Assembly (NCBI RefSeq): GCF_014268755.2
Contig: NZ_CP077093.1
Coordinates: forward strand, 2,034,001 to 2,098,000
DNA length: 64,000 nt
Direction: 5' to 3'
From: Pseudomonas vanderleydeniana
Lineage (GTDB): Bacteria; Pseudomonadota; Gammaproteobacteria; Pseudomonadales; Pseudomonadaceae
Within the stretch, counting starts at the first letter, position 1, and the number at the start of each line of letters is the position of its first letter. Both the position numbers and the translations under genes were made by a program. Positions 8,658 through 18,631 of the stretch are shown here, one piece after another. The notes below the pieces were generated by a model that saw only the letters and a program-made list of their open reading frames with translations, had not been told where the DNA came from and ran no database searches.

Positions 8658-9491
8658 ATGGGTAGCATGCATCCCGTACAGGTGATTGCGGTGACCGGCG
8701 GCAAGGGTGGCGTCGGGAAGACTAACGTGTCAGTGAACTTGTCCCTGGCCCTGGCCGAGCTGGGCCGGCGCGTCATGCTGCTGGACGCCGACCTGGGCCT
8801 GGCGAATGTCGACGTTCTGCTGGGGCTGACCCCGAAGCGGACCCTGGCCGATGTGATCGAAGGGCGCTGCGAGCTGCGCGATGTGCTGCTGCAGGGTCCT
8901 GGCGGAATCCGTATCGTGCCGGCGGCGTCCGGCACCCAGACCATGGTCAACCTGAATCCGGCCCAGCATGCCGGCCTGATCCAGGCATTCAGCGATATCG
9001 GCGACAACCTCGACGTGCTGGTGATCGACACCGCCGCGGGTATTGGTGACTCGGTAGTCAGCTTCGTGCGTGCGGCCCAGGAAGTGCTGCTGGTGGTCTG
9101 CGACGAACCGACTTCGATCACCGACGCCTATGCGCTGATCAAGCTGCTCAACCGCGACTACGGCATGAACCGTTTTCGCGTGCTGGCCAACATGGCCCAG
9201 AGCCCGCAGGAAGGCCGCAACCTGTTCGCCAAGTTGACCAAGGTCACGGACCGCTTCCTTGACGTGGCCCTACAATACGTCGGCGCCGTTCCCTACGATG
9301 AATGCGTTCGCAAGGCCGTGCAAAAGCAGCGTGCGGTCTACGAGGCATTCCCGCGTTCGAAATGTGCTCTGGCGTTCAAGGCCATCGCGCAGAAGGTCGA
9401 CACCTGGCCGTTGCCCGCCAACCCACGTGGGCACCTGGAATTTTTCGTCGAACGTCTGGTACTTCAAACGAGTGCGGGACCCGTGCTATGA
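8658..9491 (+). CDS. fleN: Flagellar number regulator FleN (FlhG/MinD-like ATPase)
   Basis: ParA/MinD-type ATPase that restrains flagellar number by antagonising FleQ and working against FlhF. The product has 277 residues. The deviant Walker A motif GKGGVGKT is at residues 15-22. DADLGLANVDVLLG and VIDTAAG are the switch I and II regions. The C-terminus carries a hydrophobic/basic tail (EFFVERLVL) suited to membrane association. The stop overlaps the fliA start (ATGA). Confidence 0.97.
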   Translation: MGSMHPVQVIAVTGGKGGVGKTNVSVNLSLALAELGRRVMLLDADLGLANVDVLLGLTPKRTLADVIEGRCELRDVLLQGPGGIRIVPAASGTQTMVNLNPAQHAGLIQAFSDIGDNLDVLVIDTAAGIGDSVVSFVRAAQEVLLVVCDEPTSITDAYALIKLLNRDYGMNRFRVLANMAQSPQEGRNLFAKLTKVTDRFLDVALQYVGAVPYDECVRKAVQKQRAVYEAFPRSKCALAFKAIAQKVDTWPLPANPRGHLEFFVERLVLQTSAGPVL

Positions 9492-10228
9492 CTGCAAGTG
9501 GCTATCGCATGTATTCCAAATCGTCGCGTGACAGCCAGTATGAACTGATCGAGCGCTACGCACCGCTGGTCAAGCGTATCGCCTATCACCTGCTGGCCAG
9601 GCTGCCGGCCAGTGTCCAGGTCGAGGATCTGATCCAGGCCGGGATGATCGGCCTGCTCGAAGTCTCGACCAAATACGACTCGGGCAAGGGTGCGAGTTTC
9701 GAGACCTATGCCGGTATCCGCATCCGTGGCGCGATGCTCGATGAGGTCCGCAAGGGCGACTGGGCACCCCGTTCGGTACACCGCAACACCCGCATGGTCA
9801 GCGACGCAATCCGGGCAATTGAAGCGAAAACCGGTCGCGACGCTAAAGATCATGAAGTTGCAGCCGAACTCCAGTTGAGTCTCGATGATTATTACGGGAT
9901 TTTGAACGATACCTTGGGCAGCCGCCTGTTCAGTTTCGACGACCTGTTGCAGGACGGCGAGCATGAAGGGTTGCATGAGGATGGCGCGAGCGCTCATCTC
10001 GAACCGTCGCGCGATCTGGAGGATGAGCGCTTCCAGGCCGCACTGGCGGACGCGATTGCCAATTTGCCGGAGCGTGAGCGGCTGGTGTTGTCGCTGTACT
10101 ACGACGAGGAGCTGAACCTCAAGGAAATCGGTGAGGTCCTGGGGGTCAGCGAGTCACGGGTCAGCCAGTTGCATAGCCAGTGCGCAGCCCGTTTGCGGGG
10201 GCGTTTGGGAGAGTGGCGAGCGCGTTGA
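9488..10228 (+). CDS. fliA: Flagellar sigma factor FliA (sigma-28)
   Basis: Sigma-28 factor for late flagellar and chemotaxis genes. The ATG at 9488 overlaps the fleN stop and gives 246 residues, the usual length. A longer open frame reaching back to 9302 lies inside fleN and is rejected. Region 2 is clear (LIERYAPLVKRIAYHLLARL, DLIQAGMIGLLE), as is region 4 (LPERERLVLSLYYDEELNLKEIGEVLGVSESRVSQLHSQ). It ends the flhA transcript or reads on into cheY across a 191-base gap. Confidence 0.97.
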   Translation: MTASGYRMYSKSSRDSQYELIERYAPLVKRIAYHLLARLPASVQVEDLIQAGMIGLLEVSTKYDSGKGASFETYAGIRIRGAMLDEVRKGDWAPRSVHRNTRMVSDAIRAIEAKTGRDAKDHEVAAELQLSLDDYYGILNDTLGSRLFSFDDLLQDGEHEGLHEDGASAHLEPSRDLEDERFQAALADAIANLPERERLVLSLYYDEELNLKEIGEVLGVSESRVSQLHSQCAARLRGRLGEWRAR

Positions 10229-10419
10229 CGGGGCAGTGTGTGGGGACACTGCGAACGAGACCGATGCAGCGTGTGACGGTGTATCGGCGGCTCGGCCGGT
10301 TGTGGTTTCCATGCAGTAGGGTACAGAGCCTTGTCGAGTGTTGTGCCGAATTGATTTAACAGCGCGTCCAGGTGCTGAAACGCGTTTAAGACTGCTTGGA
10401 GGTCGAATTGAACAAGAAC

Positions 10420-10791
10420 ATGAAAATCCTCATCGTTGATGACTTTTCAACGATGCGGCGGATCATCAAGAACCTGTTGCGTGACCTCGGGTTCACCAAC
10501 ACTGTCGAGGCCGATGACGGTACTACCGCCATTCCGGTTCTGAACAGTGGCAGCATCGACTTTCTGGTCACCGACTGGAACATGCCCGGCATGACCGGCA
10601 TCGATCTGCTGCGCCACGTACGTGCCGACGAGAAGCTCAAGCACCTGCCGGTCCTGATGGTGACGGCCGAGGCCAAGCGCGAGCAGATCATCGAGGCCGC
10701 ACAGGCCGGTGTGAACGGCTATGTGGTCAAACCATTCACGGCCCAGGCGTTGAAAGAGAAGATCGAGAAGATCTTCGAACGCATCGGTTGA
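10420..10791 (+). CDS. cheY: Chemotaxis response regulator CheY
   Basis: Single-domain receiver that, when phosphorylated by CheA, binds FliM and changes rotation. From the ATG at 10420 it has 123 residues. Phospho-acceptor Asp52 (TDWNMPG), acidic pocket Asp7/Asp8, Thr82 and Lys104 are all present. Start choice is open: the best ribosome site, GGAGG at 10398-10402, fits a TTG at 10408 (spacing 5) better than this ATG (spacing 17). The TTG would add four residues (MNKN). Confidence 0.96.
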   Translation: MKILIVDDFSTMRRIIKNLLRDLGFTNTVEADDGTTAIPVLNSGSIDFLVTDWNMPGMTGIDLLRHVRADEKLKHLPVLMVTAEAKREQIIEAAQAGVNGYVVKPFTAQALKEKIEKIFERIG

Positions 10792-10813
10792 TGAAGTCCG
10801 CCACGGGGGCGCT

Positions 10814-11602
10814 ATGGAGCACTACGAATCCTCTCTGGGCGATTTTGAATCGACCCTGAAAAAACATGCTCGTGAGCTGGTCGAAAGCCTTGAGAAAGGC
10901 CGCTTCGGCGACGCCGTGCAAATGATCCATGAGCTGAACCAGGCCCGTGACCGCGGCTTGTACCTGGAAGTCGGCAAGCTGACCCGCGAGCTGCACAGTG
11001 CGATCGTCAATTTCCAGATCGATCCCACCATGCCGCAGGCCGAGGAAGTTTCGCAGATCACCGATGCCACCGAGCGCCTGTCCTATGTGGTCAGGCTCAC
11101 CGAGGCCGCGGCCAACCGCACCATGGACCTGGTGGAGAGTGCGACCCCCCGGATCAATGGCCTGAATGACGAGGCCAAGGCGCTGAGCGCCGACTGGGGA
11201 CGGTTCATGCGGCGCGAGGTCGGTGCCGAGGAATTCCGTGCCCTGGCCCGGCGTGTCGACAGTTTCCTGACGCGTAGCGAGCAGGAAACCCAGGCCGTTT
11301 CGAGCGAACTCAACGATATCCTGTTGGCCCAGGATTATCAGGACCTGACCGGCCAGGTGATCAAGCGTGTCACGCAGATGGTCACCGAGGTCGAGAGCAA
11401 CCTGCTCAAGCTGGTGTTGATGGCCAGCCATGTGGATCGCTTTGCCGGCATCGAACATGACCGTGAAGCGATCCTTGCGCAAAAAGATCCACAAAAACAA
11501 ATGGAAAAGGGTGAAGGTCCGCAGATTCATGCCGATAAACGTGAAGACGTTGTGTCCGGCCAGGACGATGTCGACGATTTGCTTTCCAGCCTTGGATTCT
11601 AG
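10814..11602 (+). CDS. cheZ: CheY-P phosphatase CheZ
   Basis: Removes the phosphate from CheY-P. The product has 262 residues and is mostly helical. The catalytic helix carries the family motif AQDYQDLTGQVIKRV, including the essential Gln. The C-terminal peptide DDVDDLLSSLGF is the CheY-docking tail known from enterobacterial CheZ. It lies 22 bases after cheY and 14 before cheA. Confidence 0.96.
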   Translation: MEHYESSLGDFESTLKKHARELVESLEKGRFGDAVQMIHELNQARDRGLYLEVGKLTRELHSAIVNFQIDPTMPQAEEVSQITDATERLSYVVRLTEAAANRTMDLVESATPRINGLNDEAKALSADWGRFMRREVGAEEFRALARRVDSFLTRSEQETQAVSSELNDILLAQDYQDLTGQVIKRVTQMVTEVESNLLKLVLMASHVDRFAGIEHDREAILAQKDPQKQMEKGEGPQIHADKREDVVSGQDDVDDLLSSLGF

Positions 11603-11616
11603 GAGCACCCATACAC

Positions 11617-13923
11617 ATGAGCTTCGGCGCCGATGAAGAGATCCTTCAGGATTTCCTGGTTGAGGCCGGCGAGATTCTTGAGCAACTGTCCGAACAACTG
11701 GTCGAGCTGGAAAGCCGACCGGACGATGCTGACCTGCTCAATGCCATTTTTCGCGGTTTTCACACTGTAAAAGGGGGCGCCGGCTTCCTCCAGCTCAACG
11801 AGCTGGTGGAGTGCTGTCACATCGCCGAGAACGTGTTCGACATCCTGCGCAAGGGTGAGCGTCGCGTTGACGCCGAGCTGATGGACGTGGTCCTGGAAGC
11901 GCTCGACGCGGTCAACGGCATGTTTGGCCAGGTCCGTGAGCGCAGCGCGATCACCCCGGCGACGCCGGAGCTGCTGGCAGCCCTGTCGCGCCTGGCCGAG
12001 CCCGCCGGAGCCGAATCCGCGCCGGCGCCGGTGGCCGAGGTTGCCGCACCTGAGCCCGAGCCGGAACCGGTGGTCGAGCCTGTGGCTGAAACCCCGTCCG
12101 GTGATATTACCGACAATGAATTCGAACAGTTGCTCGACTCGCTCGGGGGTGCCGAGGCGCCTGCGCCAGCCGCCGAAGGCGAGGCCGAGAGCGATGAAAT
12201 TACCGATGCCGAGTTCGAGTCGCTGCTCGACCAGCTGCACGGCAAGGGCCAGTTCGCGCCCGATGCCGTAGCCGCTTCGGCCCAGGCACCGGCTGGCGAT
12301 GCCGCCGCCGAACAGCCTGACAATGGCGACATTACCGACGACGAATTTGAAGCCCTGCTCGATCAGTTGCACGGCAAGGGGACCTTCAAGGTCGAAGGCA
12401 TCGATACTGCAGCTGCCGCCGCCCAGGCTGCGGAAGTGACAGGAGCCTCCGGCAGTGACCTGATCACCGACCAGGAATTCGAATCCCTGCTCGACGAACT
12501 GCATGGCAAGGGCAAGTTCACCGACGTGGCAGCGACGGCGACCGCCGCTGCTCCCGTGGCGGCCAAGCCTGCTGCCGCCGCTCCGGCCGCCGCACCGGCG
12601 GCCAAGGCGCCAGCCGCCGCTGCCGCAACACCCGCGCCAGCTGCCAAGGCGGCGCCAGCTCCGGCCGCCGCGTCGGCGCCTGCTGCACCGGCTCCGGCCC
12701 GCGCGCCAGCGCCAGCCGCGGGAGGCGCTGGCGACAAGCCAGCGGCCAGCGAAGCGGAAACCACCGTGCGGGTCGATACCGCGCGCCTGGACGAGATCAT
12801 GAACATGGTCGGCGAACTGGTGCTGGTGCGTAACCGCCTGGTCCGCCTGGGCCTGAACAGCGGCGACGAAGCCATGTCCAAGGCGGTGTCCAACCTCGAC
12901 GTGGTGACTGCCGACCTGCAGACCGCGGTGATGAAGACCCGCATGCAGCCGATCAAGAAAGTCTTCGGCCGCTTCCCGCGCCTGGTTCGCGACCTGGCCC
13001 GGCAGTTGAAGAAAGAGATCAATCTGGAACTGGTGGGTGAGGAAACCGACCTCGACAAGAACCTCGTCGAGGCACTGGCCGACCCGCTGGTCCACTTGGT
13101 GCGCAACTCGGTCGACCACGGTATCGAAGAGCCGGCCGACCGCGAGGCGATGGGCAAGCCGCGCAGTGGCCGTGTGGTCCTGTCGGCCGAACAGGAAGGC
13201 GACCACATCCTGCTGTCGATCTCCGATGACGGCAAGGGCATGGACGCCGACGTGCTGCGCAGCATCGCCGTGAAGAAGGGCCTGATGGACAAGGATGCGG
13301 CGGATCGCCTGAGCGAGACCGACTGCTTCAACCTGATCTTCGCCCCGGGTTTCTCGACCAAGACCGAGATCTCCGACGTGTCCGGCCGTGGCGTCGGCAT
13401 GGACGTGGTGAAGACCAAGATCGCCCAGCTCAACGGCACCATCAATATCTACTCGACCAAGGGCAAGGGCTCGAAGATCGTCATCAAGGTCCCGCTGACC
13501 CTGGCGATCATGCCGACCCTGATGGTCATGCTCGGCAACCAGGCCTTCGCCTTCCCGTTGGTCAACGTCAACGAGATCTTCCACCTCGACCTGTCGCGTA
13601 CCAACGTGGTCGACGGCCAGGAGGTGGTGATCGTGCGGGACAAGGCGTTGCCGCTGTTCTATCTCAAGCGCTGGCTGGTCAGTTCCGCAGCTCATGAAGA
13701 GCAGCGCGAGGGCCACGTGGTGATCCTTTCCGTTGGCACCCAACGCATCGGCTTTGTCGTCGATCAATTGGTCGGCCAGGAGGAAGTGGTAATCAAGCCG
13801 CTGGGCAAGATGCTTCAGGGAACCCCGGGCATGTCGGGCGCCACCATCACCGGTGACGGTCGCATCGCACTGATTCTCGATGTGCCGAGCATGCTCAAGC
13901 GTTACGCGGCACGGCGTATTTGA
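11617..13923 (+). CDS. cheA: Chemotaxis histidine kinase CheA
   Basis: Receptor-coupled kinase that phosphorylates CheY and CheB. The product has 768 residues. The P1 domain has phospho-accepting His49 in [13 protein letters not shown]. The P2 position is taken by an acidic, Ala/Pro-rich linker with four copies of a motif of the form ITDxEFExLLDxLHGKG, at about residues 163, 194, 238 and 282. A dimerisation helix near 390-440 is followed by the ATPase domain (N box [11 protein letters not shown]1 DDGKGM, F box [11 protein letters not shown]) and the CheW-like P5 domain. The repeats may bind CheY or the ParP-like protein encoded downstream. Confidence 0.97.
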   Translation: MSFGADEEILQDFLVEAGEILEQLSEQLVELESRPDDADLLNAIFRGFHTVKGGAGFLQLNELVECCHIAENVFDILRKGERRVDAELMDVVLEALDAVNGMFGQVRERSAITPATPELLAALSRLAEPAGAESAPAPVAEVAAPEPEPEPVVEPVAETPSGDITDNEFEQLLDSLGGAEAPAPAAEGEAESDEITDAEFESLLDQLHGKGQFAPDAVAASAQAPAGDAAAEQPDNGDITDDEFEALLDQLHGKGTFKVEGIDTAAAAAQAAEVTGASGSDLITDQEFESLLDELHGKGKFTDVAATATAAAPVAAKPAAAAPAAAPAAKAPAAAAATPAPAAKAAPAPAAASAPAAPAPARAPAPAAGGAGDKPAASEAETTVRVDTARLDEIMNMVGELVLVRNRLVRLGLNSGDEAMSKAVSNLDVVTADLQTAVMKTRMQPIKKVFGRFPRLVRDLARQLKKEINLELVGEETDLDKNLVEALADPLVHLVRNSVDHGIEEPADREAMGKPRSGRVVLSAEQEGDHILLSISDDGKGMDADVLRSIAVKKGLMDKDAADRLSETDCFNLIFAPGFSTKTEISDVSGRGVGMDVVKTKIAQLNGTINIYSTKGKGSKIVIKVPLTLAIMPTLMVMLGNQAFAFPLVNVNEIFHLDLSRTNVVDGQEVVIVRDKALPLFYLKRWLVSSAAHEEQREGHVVILSVGTQRIGFVVDQLVGQEEVVIKPLGKMLQGTPGMSGATITGDGRIALILDVPSMLKRYAARRI

Positions 13924-13975
13924 TTCTGGCACGGCGGTAGGGCATGAGCCCGCCGCCGCGCCTAACGGAGTGTTT

Positions 13976-15118
13976 ATGGTAGTCAAGGTCCTGGTGGTGG
14001 ATGACTCGGGTTTTTTCCGCCGCCGCGTCTCGGAAATTCTTTCGGCGGATACGAGCATCCAGGTCGTCGGTACGGCGACCAACGGCAAGGAAGCCATTGA
14101 TCAGGCGCTGGCGCTCAAGCCGGACGTGATCACCATGGACTACGAGATGCCGATGATGGATGGCATCACCGCAGTGCGGCACATCATGCAGCGCTGCCCG
14201 ACTCCGGTGTTGATGTTTTCCTCCCTGACCCACGAAGGCGCCCGCGTCACCCTCGACGCGCTGGATGCCGGGGCCGTGGATTTCCTGCCGAAGAATTTCG
14301 AGGACATCTCGCGCAACCCCGAGAAGGTCAAGCAACTGCTGTGCGAGAAGGTTCACAGCATCTCGCGCAGCAACCGTCGCTTCAGCAGCTACAGCGCCCC
14401 GGCACCGCACCCCACGGCGGCACCGAGCGCGCCGTCCGGCACCAGCAGCTTTTCCAGCAGCCATGCCCCGGCACCCGCTCCAACCCGCAGTGTGCCGCCG
14501 CCGCCCAGCCGTGCGCCGGCAGCGGCCGCAACGACGTCCGGCACGCCGAAACGCAAGGCCTACAAGCTGGTGGCGATCGGCACCTCGACAGGCGGTCCGG
14601 TGGCCCTGCAGCGCGTGCTGACCCAACTGCCGGCGAACTTCCCGGCACCGATCGTGCTGATCCAGCACATGCCGGCCGCGTTCACCAAGGCCTTTGCCGA
14701 GCGCCTGGACAAGTTGTGCCGGATCAGCGTCAAGGAAGCCGAGGATGGCGACATCCTGCGTCCGGGCCTGGCGCTGCTGGCCCCGGGGGGCAAGCAGATG
14801 ATGGTCGACGCCCGTGGCGCGGTGAAAATCCTGCCGGGTGACGAGCGCCTGAACTACAAACCCTGCGTGGATATCACCTTCGGTTCCGCGGCCAAGTCCT
14901 ACGGTGACAAAGTTCTGGCGGTGGTGCTGACCGGCATGGGCGCCGACGGTCGCGAAGGCGCGCGCCTGCTCAAGCAGGGCGGCAGTGCGGTCTGGGCCCA
15001 GGATGAGGCGAGCTGTGTGATCTATGGCATGCCGATGGCGATCGTCAAGGCTGACCTGGCCGACGCCGTGTACAGCCTGGACGATATCGGCAAGCACCTG
15101 GTCGAGGCCTGTCTCTGA
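13976..15118 (+). CDS. cheB: Protein-glutamate methylesterase CheB
   Basis: Demethylates and deamidates chemoreceptors in response to CheA, for adaptation. From the ATG at 13976 it has 380 residues; the frame upstream overlaps cheA and is not used. The receiver domain (1-120) has phospho-Asp55 ([11 protein letters not shown]). A Pro/Ser/Ala linker follows. The methylesterase domain carries the catalytic triad Ser204 (GTSTGGP), His231 (QHMP) and Asp324 (GMGADG). The stop overlaps the motC start (CTGATGG). Confidence 0.97.
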   Translation: MVVKVLVVDDSGFFRRRVSEILSADTSIQVVGTATNGKEAIDQALALKPDVITMDYEMPMMDGITAVRHIMQRCPTPVLMFSSLTHEGARVTLDALDAGAVDFLPKNFEDISRNPEKVKQLLCEKVHSISRSNRRFSSYSAPAPHPTAAPSAPSGTSSFSSSHAPAPAPTRSVPPPPSRAPAAAATTSGTPKRKAYKLVAIGTSTGGPVALQRVLTQLPANFPAPIVLIQHMPAAFTKAFAERLDKLCRISVKEAEDGDILRPGLALLAPGGKQMMVDARGAVKILPGDERLNYKPCVDITFGSAAKSYGDKVLAVVLTGMGADGREGARLLKQGGSAVWAQDEASCVIYGMPMAIVKADLADAVYSLDDIGKHLVEACL

Positions 15119-15858
15119 TGGATGTGTTGAGCCTCATCGGCATCATCATGGCGTTTGTCGCCATTATCGGCGGCAATTTCCTCGAAGGCGGCCATGTCGG
15201 TGCCCTGGCCAACGGCCCGGCGGCGCTGATCGTGCTCGGCGGGACCATCGGCGCGGCCCTGCTGCAGTCGCCGATGAGTGCCTTCAAGCGCGCCATCCAG
15301 ATTCTCGGCTGGATTTTCTTCCCGCCGCGGGTCGACCTCGCCGGGGGGATCGACCGGGTGGTCAACTGGAGCCTGACCGCGCGCAAGGAAGGCCTGCTGG
15401 GCCTGGAAGGCGTGGCCGACACCGAGCCCGACAGTTACTCGCGCAAGGGCCTGCAACTGCTGGTCGACGGCGCCGAGCCGGAAGCCATCCGCAGTATTCT
15501 CGAAGTGGACTTCTTCACCCAGGAGAGCCGTGACATCGAGGCCGCCAAGGTCTTCGAGAGCATGGGGGGCTATGCGCCGACCATCGGTATCATCGGTGCG
15601 GTGATGGGCCTGATCCACGTCATGGGCAATCTGGGTGACCCGTCGCAGTTGGGTAACGGTATCGCCGTGGCCTTCGTCGCCACCATCTACGGCGTGGCCA
15701 GTGCCAACCTGGTGCTGTTGCCGATCGCCAGCAAGCTGAAGTCGATCGCCGTGCGCCAGTCGCGTTATCGCGAAATGCTGCTCGAAGGCATCCTGTCGAT
15801 TGCCGAAGGCGAGAACCCGCGCTCCATCGAATTGAAGCTCCAGGGCTTCATGGATTGA
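15118..15858 (+). CDS. motC: Flagellar stator protein MotC (MotA family)
   Basis: MotA/TolQ/ExbB-type ring protein of the second stator pair known in Pseudomonas. The product has 246 residues with four membrane helices: two at the N-terminus and two towards the C-terminus (GGYAPTIGIIGAVMGLIHVMGNL and IAVAFVATIYGVASANLVLLPIA). The cytoplasmic loop between them is charged. It is coupled to cheB and lies 10 bases before motD. Confidence 0.94.
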   Translation: MDVLSLIGIIMAFVAIIGGNFLEGGHVGALANGPAALIVLGGTIGAALLQSPMSAFKRAIQILGWIFFPPRVDLAGGIDRVVNWSLTARKEGLLGLEGVADTEPDSYSRKGLQLLVDGAEPEAIRSILEVDFFTQESRDIEAAKVFESMGGYAPTIGIIGAVMGLIHVMGNLGDPSQLGNGIAVAFVATIYGVASANLVLLPIASKLKSIAVRQSRYREMLLEGILSIAEGENPRSIELKLQGFMD

Positions 15859-15868
15859 TGGAGTAGAC

Positions 15869-16756
15869 ATGGCCAGGCGTCGTCACCATGAAGAGCACGT
15901 GAACCATGAGCGTTGGCTGGTTTCCTATGCCGACTTCATCACGCTGTTGTTCGCGTTCTTCGTGGTCATGTACTCGATCTCGTCGATCAACGAAGGCAAG
16001 TACAAGGTTATCTCCCAGGCGCTGGTCGGTGTGTTTACCGATGCCGACCGCAGCCTCAAGCCGATCCCCATCGGTGACGAGCGGCCGGTGACGGTCAAGC
16101 CGGCCGATCCGTTGATCAAGGACGCCGAGCAAACCGACGCGGCCTTCGGGCAGGGCGCGGCCGACCCGCTCAAGAGCATCGCCGACGATATCAGCGCGGC
16201 GTTCGGCGACCTGATCAGCTCCAACCAGATGACCGTGCGCGGCAACGAACTGTGGGTCGAGATCGAGCTCAACTCCGGCCTGTTGTTCGGCAGCGGCGAT
16301 GCCTTGCCCAGCGACAAGGCGTTCGACATCATCGCCAAGGTGGCGAAGATCCTGAAGCCGTTCGACAACCCGATCCATGTCGAAGGCTTTACCGATGACC
16401 AGCCGATTCGTACGGCGCAGTACCCGACCAACTGGGAGCTGTCCTCGGCGCGTTCGTCGAGTATCGTGCGCATGATGGCGATGGAAGGGGTCAACCCGCA
16501 GCGCATGGCGTCAGTCGGCTACGGCGAGTTCCAGCCGGTGGCCAACAACGCCACGGCCGAAGGCCGCGCACGCAATCGCCGGGTGGTGCTGGTGGTCTCG
16601 CGCAACCTCGATGTACGGCGCAGCCTGACCGGTACCGGCACTGCCAATGCAACACCCGATGCGGCATTGAAGCGGGCTGGCACACAAACTGCACCGCCAG
16701 CGGTAAAGCAAGCGGTACGCGAGAACTCCGTCAAATCTCCGGCACCTGCTCTATAA
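15869..16756 (+). CDS. motD: Flagellar stator protein MotD (MotB family)
   Basis: Peptidoglycan-anchored ion-channel partner of MotC. The product has 295 residues. The single membrane helix contains the ion-binding Asp in SYADFITLLFAFFVVMYS. The C-terminal OmpA-like domain (about 130-255) has the peptidoglycan-binding pattern VEGFTDDQPI, then WELSSARSSSIVRMM and RNRRVVLVV. A variable Ala/Pro-rich tail follows. A 52-base gap leads to the ParC-like gene. Confidence 0.94.
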   Translation: MARRRHHEEHVNHERWLVSYADFITLLFAFFVVMYSISSINEGKYKVISQALVGVFTDADRSLKPIPIGDERPVTVKPADPLIKDAEQTDAAFGQGAADPLKSIADDISAAFGDLISSNQMTVRGNELWVEIELNSGLLFGSGDALPSDKAFDIIAKVAKILKPFDNPIHVEGFTDDQPIRTAQYPTNWELSSARSSSIVRMMAMEGVNPQRMASVGYGEFQPVANNATAEGRARNRRVVLVVSRNLDVRRSLTGTGTANATPDAALKRAGTQTAPPAVKQAVRENSVKSPAPAL

Positions 16757-16808
16757 CTTAGCGCTATTTCTCGGCAGGCCTGACATTTTGCCGGGAGGAA
16801 CACACTGA

Positions 16809-17597
16809 ATGAGAGTCTGGGCAGTAGCCAATCAAAAAGGTGGCGTCGGTAAGACCACTTCCTCCATCGCTCTAGCCGGTCTGCTGGCTGAGGCGGGCAA
16901 GCGTGTGGTCGTCGTCGACCTCGACCCGCACGGGTCGATGACCAGCTACTTCGGCTACGATCCGGACACCCTGGAGCACAGCAACTTCGATCTGTTCCAG
17001 CACAAGGGCCAGGTTCCCGAAGGCCTGCCGGGTCAATTGCTGCTGTCGACCAGTGACGAACGTATTTCGCTGTTGCCGTCGAGCACCGCGCTGGCGACTC
17101 TCGAGCGCCTTTCGCCAGGCCAGAGCGGCCTGGGCCTGGTGATTGCCAAGAGCCTGGCGCAGCTGTGGCAGGACTTCGACTATGCGGTGATCGACAGCCC
17201 TCCATTGCTCGGCGTGCTGATGGTCAACGCCCTGGCGGCCAGCCAGCAGCTGGTGGTGCCGGTGCAGACCGAGCACCTGGCGGTCAAGGGGCTGGAGCGC
17301 ATGGTCAATACCTTGGCGATGATCAACCGCTCACGCCGGCAGGCTTTGCCGTTCACCATCGTGCCGACCCTGTTCGACCGTCGTACCCAGGCGTCCATGG
17401 GCACCCTGCGGGTATTGCGCGACAAGTTTCCCGATGCGATCTGGCAAGGCTACATCCCGGTCGACACCCGTTTGCGCGATGCCAGCCGGGCGGGGGTCAC
17501 GCCCTCACAGTTCGACGGCAAGAGCCGGGGCGTGCTGGCCTACCGTGCCTTGCTCAAACATCTGCTGGCCCAGCAGCTCGTACCGCAGGTGGCCTGA
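16809..17597 (+). CDS. parC: ParA-family ATPase, ParC-like (polar chemotaxis array placement)
   Basis: ATPase of the ParA/Soj class. The product has 262 residues. The deviant Walker A KGGVGKTT is at residues 10-17; DLDPHGSMTSYFGYD and VIDSPPLLG are the switch regions. In Vibrio and Pseudomonas the gene between cheB and cheW encodes ParC, which localises chemotaxis arrays to the pole; the order here (cheB-motCD-ParC-ParP-cheW) supports the same role rather than chromosome partition. No parB partner is adjacent. Confidence 0.9.
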   Translation: MRVWAVANQKGGVGKTTSSIALAGLLAEAGKRVVVVDLDPHGSMTSYFGYDPDTLEHSNFDLFQHKGQVPEGLPGQLLLSTSDERISLLPSSTALATLERLSPGQSGLGLVIAKSLAQLWQDFDYAVIDSPPLLGVLMVNALAASQQLVVPVQTEHLAVKGLERMVNTLAMINRSRRQALPFTIVPTLFDRRTQASMGTLRVLRDKFPDAIWQGYIPVDTRLRDASRAGVTPSQFDGKSRGVLAYRALLKHLLAQQLVPQVA

Positions 17598-17666
17598 CGT
17601 GTTGCATTCAAGTCACCTGCCGTTTCAGCCGATAACTCCTACAGAACACTGTAGCGGGACCATTTC

Positions 17667-18551
17667 ATGGGCGTTCAGATGATCCGTCCCGTCGACATCA
17701 CTACCCGTCCGCAGCTGGCACTGCAGTCCTATCTGGATGCCTTGCTGCAGGAGGCGACCGAAGAACTGCCGGTGGAGCTGGCGGTCGAGCCGGCGCTGGA
17801 GATTGCGCTGCCGGTCGAGCCCGAGCCGGTCAGCGAGCTGGATGAATTCCAGGCCGCGGTGCTGGAGGAGCAGGCGCGTGACGCGCTGGCCGCGCAGGCA
17901 TTGGCTGTTGCGAGCGCATCGGCGCCCGCACCTGTGGCCTTGCTTGAGGTTCCGCTGGCCAGGGTCGAAGTCCCCGTGGCCGAGCCGGTGGCGGCCGTAC
18001 TGGTGGAGCCGGTGGTCGAGGTGCACCTGCCTCCCGCCGACAGCACACCGCCGCCGCCGGTCGAAGGCGATACGCGCCCGCAGTGGGCGGCGGAGCCGTT
18101 CGAGTGCCTGTTGTTCGACGTCGCCGGGCTGACCCTGGCGGTGCCGCTGGTCTGCCTCGGGTCGATCTATTCGCTGGCCGGCCAGGAGCTGACGCCACTG
18201 TTCGGGCAACCGGAATGGTTCCTTGGCATCCTGCCGAGCCAGGCCGGGAACCTGAAGGTGCTGGATACCGCCCGCTGGGTGATGCCCGATCGCTATCGCG
18301 ACGACTTCCGCCAGGGGCTGCAATACGTGATTTCGGTCCAGGGCTACGAGTGGGGGCTGGCCGTGCATCAGGTCAGCCGCTCGCTGCGCCTGGACCCCAA
18401 CGAGATCAAATGGCGCACCCAGCGTGGGCAGCGGCCATGGCTGGCAGGGACGGTCATCGAGCACATGTGCGCGTTGCTCGACGTTTCCGAACTGGCCGAG
18501 TTGATCGCCAGTGGTGCGGTCAAGAACATGCAGTTGAACAAAACGTCATAA
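17667..18551 (+). CDS. parP: CheW-domain protein, ParP-like
   Basis: The product has 294 residues in two parts. An Ala/Pro/Glu/Val-rich low-complexity N-terminus (about 1-130) is followed by a CheW-like C-terminal domain (about 145-290) beginning CLLFDVAGLTLAVPLVCLGSIY. The ParP family in Vibrio links the ParC ATPase to CheA through this domain and stabilises polar arrays. It sits directly after the ParC-like gene and before cheW. An in-frame ATG 12 bases later is an alternative start. Confidence 0.85.
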   Translation: MGVQMIRPVDITTRPQLALQSYLDALLQEATEELPVELAVEPALEIALPVEPEPVSELDEFQAAVLEEQARDALAAQALAVASASAPAPVALLEVPLARVEVPVAEPVAAVLVEPVVEVHLPPADSTPPPPVEGDTRPQWAAEPFECLLFDVAGLTLAVPLVCLGSIYSLAGQELTPLFGQPEWFLGILPSQAGNLKVLDTARWVMPDRYRDDFRQGLQYVISVQGYEWGLAVHQVSRSLRLDPNEIKWRTQRGQRPWLAGTVIEHMCALLDVSELAELIASGAVKNMQLNKTS

Positions 18552-18631
18552 ATAACAGCGTCAGGGCGCCCAGTGCGCCAGGCCGTCAGACAGCACACAC
18601 ACCGTATCAACGGTAATCGAGGGGCAGGGGT

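Noticed and set aside
9302..9487. N-terminal extension of fliA
   Set aside because: Lies inside fleN; family start is the ATG at 9488, which overlaps the fleN stop.
11599..14097. 832-residue open frame antisense to cheA
   Set aside because: High-GC shadow of a clear CheA; composition is low-complexity and lacks any domain.
16809..17597. Chromosome partition ParA
   Set aside because: No parB or parS-like repeats nearby, and the che context with a ParP-like partner fits array placement better.
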